Assembly (NCBI GenBank): GCA_937864375.1
Contig: CALMJO010000379.1
Span: forward strand, 1-20,437
Direction of reading: 5' to 3'
DNA length: 20,437 nucleotides
From: an uncultured Spirochaetota bacterium
GTDB lineage: Bacteria; Spirochaetota; UBA4802; UBA5368
In this document: positions 14,706 to 20,437 of the stretch, one piece after another
Layout of the letters: each line of letters starts with the position of its first letter
Numbering within the stretch: the stretch's first letter is position 1
The notes under the pieces: generated by a model
The model's input: the letters and a program-made list of their open reading frames with translations, nothing else
The model's database searches: none
What the model was told of the DNA's origin: nothing
Program-made: the position numbers and the translations under genes

Positions 14706-14733
14706 AAGGCCCGCCAACCGGCGGGCTTTCTTC
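14706..14733. terminator. bidirectional intrinsic terminator
   Basis: GCCCGCC (14709-14715), loop AACC and GGCGGGC (14720-14726) form the stem. It is flanked by A's on the left (14703-14707) and TTTCTT on the right. It lies between the convergent permease and hydrolase-lipoprotein genes. Confidence 0.85.
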
Positions 14734-14739
14734 GTGAGC

Positions 14740-15645
14740 CTACTTGATCGAGTTGAAGAACTCGAGCGCCCTGGGAACCTCGGAGGACCAGTATTCGAAA
14801 TCATGCCCGGAATTTTCCGGCGCATGCAGCTCCACCCTCACCTCCGGCCGCTTCTCCCTGAGCGCGTCGTGGAAATTCTGCGTCTGCGAGAAGGGCACCA
14901 CCGCGTCCTTCTTCCCGTGCCCCAGGTAGAGGGGCATGGTCCAGGACAGGACGCTCGACTGGGGATTGTCGACCTCGGACCAGCGCTTTTTGTTCGCCGC
15001 GTACGTGCCATACACCGCGGTCATCAGGTTGTCGAAGGGCATTGCCGTCTGGTCGAAGTCGCCCGAAAGGGAGGCCCCTCCCTTGAAGAGGCCGGGCATC
15101 GCAAGGTGCAGAATCGCGACACCCCTTCCCCCCGTGGACAGGCCCAGGAGAAAGTTCCTGCCTCCGGGAAGCAGGAGCCCGTATTTCTGTAGGGAGGGAA
15201 CGAGCACTTCCTTTATCCATTTTGCGCCGGGCGTGGGCCCCCACTTCAGATTTGTTTCCGGAAAGTACTCAGACTCGTAGAGCGTCTTTTTCATTTCAGG
15301 GAAGACCAGCCTGAATCCCAAGTTCCTGGCCTGGCTCACCAGCTGCGTTTTCTTCTGCCATTCGGTGCGCGCAAAATCCCAGCCGGGAAGCACGAGCACG
15401 TCGCCGCCCTGGGCGCCCTTGTCGGGGGAGACGTAGATATCCACGGGTACTGGCTCGTCGGACATGGAGCCTCCCTCGGTCCTCGATGGAAGCTGGATGG
15501 TATTAAGGCCCTCTTTGAGGAGCAGGTAGTCGTTCTTCTTGAAGTCCTTCTCCCCGCACGAGCTTCCGGACACCACGGCCAGGAAAACCATCACCGCGGG
15601 GACCAGGAGCGAAGCCCTTGATATGGCGTGCTTATTTATTTCCAC
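14740..15645 (-). CDS. alpha/beta-hydrolase lipoprotein (esterase-like)
   Basis: The protein has 301 aa from a GTG start at 15645, which overlaps the last 14 nt of the upstream gene with GAGG 3 nt before it; this suggests translational coupling. The frame stays open to 15702, but those 19 extra residues do not look like a signal peptide. Residues 1-30 form a lipoprotein signal (ASLLVPAVMVFLAVVSGSSC, Cys30, loose lipobox G-S-S-C). The body is an alpha/beta hydrolase: LVLPGWDFART (84-94), nucleophile Ser170 in GLSTGGRG, Asp247 in LGHGKKDAVVPF and His281 in NSGHDFEYW complete a catalytic triad. It resembles the esterase D / poly(3-hydroxybutyrate) depolymerase-like group. The substrate is unknown; it would act at the outer or inner membrane surface. 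Confidence 0.85.
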   Translation of the reverse strand: MEINKHAISRASLLVPAVMVFLAVVSGSSCGEKDFKKNDYLLLKEGLNTIQLPSRTEGGSMSDEPVPVDIYVSPDKGAQGGDVLVLPGWDFARTEWQKKTQLVSQARNLGFRLVFPEMKKTLYESEYFPETNLKWGPTPGAKWIKEVLVPSLQKYGLLLPGGRNFLLGLSTGGRGVAILHLAMPGLFKGGASLSGDFDQTAMPFDNLMTAVYGTYAANKKRWSEVDNPQSSVLSWTMPLYLGHGKKDAVVPFSQTQNFHDALREKRPEVRVELHAPENSGHDFEYWSSEVPRALEFFNSIK

Positions 15646-16855
15646 TTGCCTCTTTCTTCTCCACGCGCTCCGCGAACATGAGATTGGCCTCGTTGGCGCC
15701 AAAGTTATACCCGTAGCTGAAGGGAAGGAGCCCCGTCGACTTCTCCGCGAAGAGCCTCTTGAGCTCCGGCTGGAACCTGTTCTGGAACAGCGGGATGGGC
15801 ATGTTGTACACCCCGTGATAGGAAAACTTCCATTCCTTCTGCGGGAAGAAGCGCATCGCCACGCCGGAGTCGTCCTGTAAAATCTGGTCGCTCTGCGCGA
15901 GCGTGAAGTCGCGGATCCTGTTGAAATGGGTATCGTAATGCATCAGGTAGGACGCCGACTTGACTATGGTGGTGAAGCGCGCATAGCGGGACAGGTACGC
16001 GAAGAAATTGGGCTTCTTTTCAATGGCGGAATCCTCGATGTCCACCTCGAAGTAGCGCACCCGCTTGATGGGAGCGTCCTTGCCCTTGCGGAAGAGCATT
16101 TCGGCCCCCGGAATAATCATGGCCTTGGGGGTCTTGGACACGTCCGTCGTGACCTGGCCCAGGTCGTCTATGTAGACTTTCTTCACGTCCAGGATCTCGT
16201 AGTCGGAGCGGGCGAGGAAATACATCATGACGCTGATGATGCTCGTGAACGCGCTGGTGCTGATCTCCTTCTGCATGTGAAGGGTCTGGAAGAAGTTCAC
16301 GTTCAGGATGCTGTTCAGCGCCGCGGCAAGTCCGTTCAAGCCCGCGAGGAGCTTGTCGGTCGCCACCCCCTGCGGCTGGGGTATGTTCCCCGTGGCCTCG
16401 AGCCCGAACATGATGTAATCGTCGCCGTCGGGGAAGAACACGATCGCGTTCAGCACGTCGGGACCGGCGAAGGGATAGTAGATCGTGCTGTTGTACGGTC
16501 CGGGAAGGAACTTTTTCCTCCAGGCCTCGATCTTCCTGATATTGGATTCCTGCAGCCTGGACCAGCTTGCGTCCATCTGCTTCTTGAATGCCTGGTATTC
16601 CGCGGTCTTGGAAAACTTGTACAGGCCCGATTGCGCGGTCAGGTCCTTCCCCGCGATGAAAAGCGCGGTCTCGGTGACGGTCGGATCGATCGTGACCTCG
16701 CTCGCCTGGACGGCCCCGGAGCCTGCGCGTTTCACGCTTTCGGCGGGGTTCGAGCTGCAGTGCGTGAGCGCCGCCGCCAGGACAAGAAGTGCGCCCAGGG
16801 CGAACACGCGTGAACGCCGGGAGATGAAGCTCGCGACCAAAATACGGATACTCAT
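15632..16855 (-). CDS. large predicted lipoprotein of an uncharacterised family
   Basis: The protein has 407 aa from ATG 16855 (AAGGAG about 11 nt upstream); the 78 codons upstream in frame are non-coding. Signal peptide: MSIRILVASFISRRSRVFALGALLVLAAALTHC, lipidation on Cys33 (lipobox L-T-H-C, His at -1 is unusual). A central segment STIYYPFAGPDVLNAIVFFPDGDDYIMFGLEATG, with its FxGPDxL...FFP...Y.M.GLE pattern, matches from memory an uncharacterised family found in several Gram-negative phyla. The protein ends with YHGVYNMPIPLFQNRFQPELKRLF and PFSYGYNFG. No catalytic motif is apparent. It is first in an operon with the hydrolase lipoprotein (14-nt overlap), so both may work on the same envelope substrate. 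A consensus -35 TTGACA (17005-17000) with a weak GATACT 20 bp downstream lies upstream. Confidence 0.8.
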   Translation of the reverse strand: MSIRILVASFISRRSRVFALGALLVLAAALTHCSSNPAESVKRAGSGAVQASEVTIDPTVTETALFIAGKDLTAQSGLYKFSKTAEYQAFKKQMDASWSRLQESNIRKIEAWRKKFLPGPYNSTIYYPFAGPDVLNAIVFFPDGDDYIMFGLEATGNIPQPQGVATDKLLAGLNGLAAALNSILNVNFFQTLHMQKEISTSAFTSIISVMMYFLARSDYEILDVKKVYIDDLGQVTTDVSKTPKAMIIPGAEMLFRKGKDAPIKRVRYFEVDIEDSAIEKKPNFFAYLSRYARFTTIVKSASYLMHYDTHFNRIRDFTLAQSDQILQDDSGVAMRFFPQKEWKFSYHGVYNMPIPLFQNRFQPELKRLFAEKSTGLLPFSYGYNFGANEANLMFAERVEKKEASGNK

Positions 16856-17036
16856 TGCTGTTTTTTCTCCTTCATGGTATGAGTGCGGTTGTGCGTGCGG
16901 CATGCTAGAGGGGCCCCGGTACCCGCACCACGTATTCCGCCCGGACCGCGGCGGGAAGGGACCCATGCGCGATAGTATCAGCCCGATACGAATGCAATTT
17001 GTCAAGGAATATTTGACCCTGGCGCCTGCCGGCGCG

Positions 17037-17753
17037 TCAGAAGAGGCTTCCCTGCCCGTCATCGTCCGGTCCGGAGGCCGCTTTCGCATCGTCCTTGAGG
17101 CTTACGAGCCGTTCCAGCGACGGTTCCGGCGCCTCGCGGTGGGCGGGCGTGTCCTGTCCGCCCTCCAGCCTCTGCATGACCATCTTGATGTCTTCCCACA
17201 CGTCCTTCTTGAGGGGGCTTTTCATGTCGCCGTTGCGCAGCACGTAGGCGGGATGGTACGTGGGCATGACGGGGATGTCCCCGTAAGCGCACCAGGTCCC
17301 GCGCAGCTTCGTTATTCCCTGCTTCGTCTGGAGCAGGTACTGCGTCGATGGATTGCCCAGGGTTACGATCACCCGCGGCCGGATGATCCCGATCTGCTTC
17401 TTTAAAAAGGGCCCGCAGGCGGCCTTTTCATCGTCATCGGGCGGACGGTCCCGCTGGAAGGCCATGTCCACCGTAGGCCTGCACTTGACGACGTTGGCGA
17501 TGTACACGTCCTCGCGGCGCAGCTTCATTCCCTTTTCGATGATCGCGGTGAGAAGCTGCCCCGCCCTTCCCACGAACGGGCGCGCCTGGAGGTCCTCTTC
17601 ACGACCGGGCCCCTCCCCTATGAACATGACGCGCGCCGCCGGGTTCCCCTCGCCAAAGACGATGGTCGTCCTCGTGGCGCACAGCTTGCACCTCGTGCAT
17701 TCGCCTATCTCCCCGCGCAATTCCAGGAGAAGCCTGTCGCTCTCTTCGCTCAT
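17037..17753 (-). CDS. family 4 [4Fe-4S] uracil-DNA glycosylase with C-terminal tail
   Basis: The 238-aa protein removes uracil from DNA as the first step of base-excision repair. The iron-sulfur ligands are likely C19 and C22 (ECTRC), C91 (VKCRP) and C113 (ACGPFL). Motif A is GEGPGREEDLQARPFVG (46-62) and motif B is YHPAY (166-170), as in UDGa/UDG4 enzymes. The catalytic core ends near residue 195. A further 43 residues are low-complexity and acidic, ending D-D-D-G-Q-G-S-L-F; the last five residues resemble a sliding-clamp-binding pentapeptide (QxSLF). A short insertion between C91 and C113 is also present. The ATG overlaps the stop of the upstream patatin gene (ATGA), so the two are translationally coupled. 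Confidence 0.92.
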   Translation of the reverse strand: MSEESDRLLLELRGEIGECTRCKLCATRTTIVFGEGNPAARVMFIGEGPGREEDLQARPFVGRAGQLLTAIIEKGMKLRREDVYIANVVKCRPTVDMAFQRDRPPDDDEKAACGPFLKKQIGIIRPRVIVTLGNPSTQYLLQTKQGITKLRGTWCAYGDIPVMPTYHPAYVLRNGDMKSPLKKDVWEDIKMVMQRLEGGQDTPAHREAPEPSLERLVSLKDDAKAASGPDDDGQGSLF

Positions 17754-18745
17754 AGCCTGTTTTTAACCTTTCGCGTGAGCGCGGCCGTGGCGGCCTGCGC
17801 GGCCGCCGCGCCCTTCTCCATGATCGCGCCCGCGCGCTTGAAGTCCAGCGTGGGAACGTCCACGACATCGGGCTCGATGAGCACGGTGGGCGGATGGTAG
17901 GCGATCATCGAGCGCGTGTTCACCAGCTCCATGATGTCGATGGACTGCGCGAGAACCTCGAATATGTTCGGGAGCCCCGCGTCGCGCCTCTTCTCCGTGC
18001 CGCCGATCCACTGATCCACGGACTTGAGCCATTTCCACCCGCTCGCCTTCTCGGCGAGGAGTCCCGACAGGTCCGCCTGTTTCTTCGCGGGCACGATGTC
18101 CCCCGAATTGAGCTCGGGATAACCGGCCCTGCGCGGCTTTCTCTTTAAAAGGCCTTCCTTGAGCGAGGGATGCAGGTTCACGGCCACCACCAGGCTCGCC
18201 CCCATACCCTTCACTATGTCTATGGGAAGAGGATTCGCCACGCCGCCGTCAACCAGCACGGTGTCGTTGAAGCTCACCGGTTCGAATACGCCCGGGATGG
18301 AGATGCTCGCGCGCACCGCGTCGACGATGCTCCCGCTCCTGAACACCACCGGGGTGCCGGTGAACAGGTCGGTTGCGGCGATGCCCAGCGGAATGGGAAG
18401 GTCCTCGATCTTCATGCCGCGGGGAATGTAGAGCGCGAGGTATTCCTTTAGGCGACGGCCCTCGATGAGTCCCGAGCGCGGAAATACCGGGTCGAAATAG
18501 GTCAGGAGCTCCCTGGTCGTGATGCGGCGAAGGTCTTCCTTGAGCCTGGTCATGCCGCCGGCCGCGTAAATCGCCCCCACCATGGCCCCTATGCTCGAAC
18601 CGGCGATGCAGTCCACGGGTATGCCCAGGGACTCAAGGTGATCGATCACGGCGATGTGCGCGATTCCCTTGGCCCCGCCGCTGCCGAGCGCCAGCCCCAC
18701 GCGGTGCGGCTTCACGATGCCGAGGAGTCGAAGCAGGTTTTTCAT
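17750..18745 (-). CDS. patatin-like phospholipase (RssA/NTE-type)
   Basis: The 331-aa lipid acyl hydrolase has the Ser-Asp dyad. The oxyanion loop GSGGAKGIAH is at 21-30, nucleophile Ser51 in GSSIG (49-53) and Asp166 in VDGGVANPLP. LFTGTPVVFRSGSIVDAVRASISIPGVFEPV lies between them as in RssA-like bacterial patatins. The C-terminal about 110 residues are helical and variable. No signal peptide is seen, so it is cytoplasmic or membrane-associated. The substrate is unspecified (phospholipid or acyl ester). There is no clear Shine-Dalgarno before ATG 18745. It is the first gene of the unit with the uracil-DNA glycosylase; a functional link between the two is not obvious. Confidence 0.9.
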   Translation of the reverse strand: MKNLLRLLGIVKPHRVGLALGSGGAKGIAHIAVIDHLESLGIPVDCIAGSSIGAMVGAIYAAGGMTRLKEDLRRITTRELLTYFDPVFPRSGLIEGRRLKEYLALYIPRGMKIEDLPIPLGIAATDLFTGTPVVFRSGSIVDAVRASISIPGVFEPVSFNDTVLVDGGVANPLPIDIVKGMGASLVVAVNLHPSLKEGLLKRKPRRAGYPELNSGDIVPAKKQADLSGLLAEKASGWKWLKSVDQWIGGTEKRRDAGLPNIFEVLAQSIDIMELVNTRSMIAYHPPTVLIEPDVVDVPTLDFKRAGAIMEKGAAAAQAATAALTRKVKNRL

Positions 18746-18821
18746 ACAGGGTATTTTAATCCCCGCTGCGCATGGTGGAATTGCGTCCTTGCCGTGAAAG
18801 CGCCGGGACCTGATCCCATTC

Positions 18822-18849
18822 AGTATTGACGGTCACGGCCCCGCGTCAA
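18822..18849 (-). promoter_or_regulatory. candidate promoter of the patatin-udg unit, with dyad
   Basis: Minus strand TTGACG (18849-18844), 16-bp spacer and AATACT (18827-18822). The -35 is also the left half of a perfect dyad TTGACG-N12-CGTCAA (18826-18849), whose right half abuts the -10. Such a dyad over the promoter could be an operator or chance. The predicted start is about 70 nt before the patatin ATG. Confidence 0.35.
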
Positions 18850-18990
18850 TAACAATTCGGGCCCGCGCGCCGGACGCATCTTGAGGGCGGAAGGAGAAGT
18901 ATCTCGCCGGCACCCTGTGTGCCCCTGGCCCCACCGGTTATTTCAGGCCGGGAGGAGTTCAACGCCGGATGATCCGGACCAGTTTGAAAT

Positions 18991-19143
18991 TCAGGCCCGT
19001 TTCTCCATCATGAAAAGTTTATTGTTGCCGAAATCCATGAACAGTCCCCGGCGGGTTTTGGTCACGAGGGACAGCCTTCCTATCACATCTTGGGCGGAGC
19101 GGGCGCTCACAAGGGTACATCTTTTACTGAAGATTTCCAGCAT
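18991..19143 (-). CDS. possible 50-aa small protein
   Basis: A minus-strand frame from ATG 19143 to TGA 18991 encodes MLEIFSKRCTLVSARSAQDV and a basic C-terminal half ending FMDFGNNKLFMMEKRA. GGAG sits 8 nt before the ATG. It follows the SPFH gene on the same strand after 101 bp that contain a hairpin. No homologue is recognised. The amino acid mix looks protein-like (alternating hydrophobic and basic residues, no signal peptide or membrane helix). Confidence 0.4.
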   Translation of the reverse strand: MLEIFSKRCTLVSARSAQDVIGRLSLVTKTRRGLFMDFGNNKLFMMEKRA

Positions 19144-19180
19144 GCCCCACGCTCCCGGCAGAGAGAGTATTGATTATTAC

Positions 19181-19213
19181 GGGGAAGGCGCCGGTACGTT
19201 CCAGCCCTTCCCC
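19181..19213 (-). terminator. hairpin after the SPFH gene, probable terminator
   Basis: GGGGAAGG (19181-19188) and CCTTCCCC (19206-19213) are perfect reverse complements enclosing a 17-nt loop that itself contains short complementary stretches. No T-run follows in either direction, so efficiency is uncertain. It lies 31 bp after the SPFH stop on the minus strand. Confidence 0.45.
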
Positions 19214-19244
19214 CCTCGCGTGTTCTTCAGATTCTGAACCGAGG

Positions 19245-20120
19245 CTACTGCCTGAATATCTGCTTGATCTGCGCGAGCACGTCGGCGGGAAGCAGGATGA
19301 ACTTTGAGTTCTGCGATTCCCCGAGCTTCGTGATGCCCTTGACGTACTCCTGGCCCAGCAGGTAAATGAGCGGGTCGCCCCCGGAGCTCTTGAGCGATTC
19401 GGCGACGTTCTTGATCGCGTTCGCCTCGGCCTGGGCCAGCCGCTCGCGCGCCTCGGCGTCGCGCTCAGCCGATTCCTTGCGTGCCTCGGCCTCCAGGATC
19501 TGCGCGCGCTTGAAGCCCTCGGCCTTCTTTTCCTGCGCTTCCTTCTGCGCCTCGGCCTCAAGCACCGTCGCGCGTCGCTCGCGCTCCGCCTTCATCTGCA
19601 GGCCCATGGCGTGAAGCAGGTCTTCTGGGGGCTGTATGTCCTTGATCTCAACGCGCGTGATCTTGACGCCCCACGCGTCCGTCGCCTCGTCGAGCGTGAC
19701 CAGGAGCTCGGTGTTGATCTTCTCGCGCGATGAAAGCGAGTGGTCCAGCGTCATCTTGCCCATGATGCTCCTGAGCGTGGTGAGGGCGAGGTTCGAGATC
19801 GCCCACTGGAGGTCCTGTATGCCGTAATACGCCTTGTAGGGGTCCAGGATCTTGTAGAAGACGACGCCGTCCACCTTCACCGCGGCGTTGTCCTCCGTGA
19901 TGATTCCCTGCGCGGGAAGGTCCATGACGCTCTCGCGGATGTCGAGCTTCGCGGCGATGCGAGAGAAGACCGGGTTGATCAGATTGAGCCCGGGATTGAG
20001 CGTGTTCGCGAACTTTCCGAACCGCTCCACGATCCAGTTCTCCGCCTGAGGAACGATCCTCACGCCCTTGAAGATGAGGATGACGACGAATACGCCGACT
20101 GCGATTATCAGGTACGCCAT
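19245..20120 (-). CDS. SPFH-domain membrane protein (QmcA / paraslipin-like)
   Basis: The protein has 291 aa from ATG 20120, which has AAGGAGG 6 nt upstream; the frame continues to 20159 but those 13 residues are not coding. An N-terminal membrane helix (MAYLIIAVGVFVVILIF) is followed by VPQAENWIVERFGKF, the opening of the SPFH/band 7 domain. Then come PGLNLINPVFSRIA, the DIRESVMDLP segment, RSIMGKMTLD and ALTTLR strand/helix motifs, and a charged Glu/Ala/Lys-rich coiled coil (about 180-245). The C-terminal YVKGITKLGESQNSKFILLPADV is typical of stomatin-like/QmcA proteins. It assembles membrane rings or microdomain scaffolds. Its gene follows nfeD after 43 bp, the usual pairing for this family. 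Confidence 0.94.
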   Translation of the reverse strand: MAYLIIAVGVFVVILIFKGVRIVPQAENWIVERFGKFANTLNPGLNLINPVFSRIAAKLDIRESVMDLPAQGIITEDNAAVKVDGVVFYKILDPYKAYYGIQDLQWAISNLALTTLRSIMGKMTLDHSLSSREKINTELLVTLDEATDAWGVKITRVEIKDIQPPEDLLHAMGLQMKAERERRATVLEAEAQKEAQEKKAEGFKRAQILEAEARKESAERDAEARERLAQAEANAIKNVAESLKSSGGDPLIYLLGQEYVKGITKLGESQNSKFILLPADVLAQIKQIFRQ

Positions 20121-20163
20121 GGGGGCCTCCTTGCAGATTTTATTGCGGTGCTCACGCACCGGT

Positions 20164-20390
20164 TTATTTCTTTTTCACGACGAGCCTGATTCCCCGGGCC
20201 TCGAGCACGGTGATTTCCTCGCCTTCCGGGAGATCGGACTCCGATTCGGCGGCCCATTTCCTTAACCCGTGGAAATTGCCGTAAAGCTCGACTTCGCCGG
20301 GGATGGAGGGGCCGATTCGCTTCGTCACCCTTCCCGCAAGCCCCGTGAGAGTGGGGTCCCGGCTGTCGCTGCCTTCGTCCCCGCCAAAAC
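20164..20390 (-). CDS. NfeD family protein, C-terminal part only
   Basis: An open minus-strand frame of about 75 codons ends at TAA 20164 and runs off the contig at the adapter. It reads FGGDEGSDSRDPTL, GLAGRVTKRIGPSIPGEVEL, WAAESESDLPEGEEITVLEA and RGIRLVVKKK. This is the OB-fold C-terminal domain of NfeD proteins (pattern GL-x-G..G.a..PxGxv....A.s....i..Gt.V.V...G..L.V). The membrane part and any N-terminal serine-protease domain lie beyond the edge. Next to the SPFH gene, it is the expected operon partner; NfeD proteins are thought to bind or modulate the paired SPFH protein. Confidence 0.88.
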
Positions 20391-20437
20391 CTGTCTCTTA
20401 TACACATCTGACGCTGCCGACGAATAGAGAGGTGGAG
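20391..20437 (-). other. Nextera i5-side sequencing adapter (artefact)
   Basis: Positions 20391-20409 are the reverse complement of the Tn5 mosaic end (CTGTCTCTTATACACATCT), followed by the rest of the read-1 transposase adapter to 20423. ATAGAGAG (20424-20431) is the reverse complement of index S502 (CTCTCTAT), and GTGGAG (20432-20437) is the start of reversed P5 with one mismatch. Translating across this on the minus strand gives the well-known spurious N-terminus M-C-I-R-D-R. Genomic sequence ends at 20390. Confidence 0.98.

Noticed and set aside
18881..19237. 118-aa plus-strand ORF
   Set aside because: Protein-unlike composition, no family recognised, and the opposite strand holds a better small-gene candidate with a ribosome-binding site.
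20108..20407. 99-aa minus-strand ORF starting M-C-I-R-D-R
   Set aside because: The start codon and first residues come from the Nextera adapter; the frame is not that of NfeD, which ends at 20164.

Overview
The window is a G+C-rich bacterial chromosomal contig. It is bounded at both ends by untrimmed Illumina Nextera adapter, so real sequence runs only from about 45 to 20390. Gene content is ordinary Gram-negative-type metabolism and envelope biology: a sensor kinase, a glycerol kinase, a branched-chain aminotransferase, an amino acid permease, lipoproteins, a patatin, a uracil-DNA glycosylase and an NfeD/SPFH pair. No rRNA, tRNA, CRISPR array, phage or insertion sequence was seen. Three predicted lipoproteins have loose lipoboxes (F-A-S-C, L-T-H-C, G-S-S-C), which is reminiscent of Spirochaetota. 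This is a weak lineage hint, not an assignment.

Layout. (1) 45-3410: a soluble PAS-PAS-GAF histidine kinase, cut off at its C-terminus, diverges from an orphan 2-hydroxyacyl-CoA dehydratase-like subunit. (2) 3411-4700: an unusually structured stretch with a chain of abutting hairpins, a small 155-aa conserved-type protein, and a perfect CIRCE (HrcA) operator on a good sigma-70 promoter. That promoter reads only about 90 nt before a strong intrinsic terminator. (3) 4668-6264: a NeuB-type sialic/nonulosonic acid synthase followed by a small lipoprotein, minus strand. (4) 6483-8302: glycerol kinase, then a 65-aa stand-alone MshEN/T2SSE_N-like protein and a bidirectional terminator. (5) 8323-9366: ilvE with a near-consensus promoter. 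(6) 9564-14591: a YghO-like GNAT protein, a PAP2_3 membrane phosphatase, an exported protein of unknown function and an APC permease. (7) 14740-16855: a two-gene lipoprotein operon (uncharacterised large lipoprotein plus an alpha/beta-hydrolase lipoprotein). (8) 17037-18745: a patatin and a family-4 uracil-DNA glycosylase, translationally coupled by ATGA. (9) 18991-20390: a possible 50-aa small protein, an SPFH/QmcA-like protein and the 3' part of nfeD.

The genes mostly form short independent units separated by intrinsic terminators at convergent ends (4670-4696, 8270-8302, 10725-10762, 14706-14733). There is no single large pathway. The most unusual signal is the CIRCE-controlled promoter with no heat-shock gene: it looks like an HrcA-regulated small RNA, or the scar of a lost chaperone operon. 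The hairpin chain at 3498-3754, the stand-alone c-di-GMP-receptor-like protein and the clamp-motif tail on the glycosylase are the next most interesting. All calls come from reading the sequence and remembered family knowledge; no database search was run.
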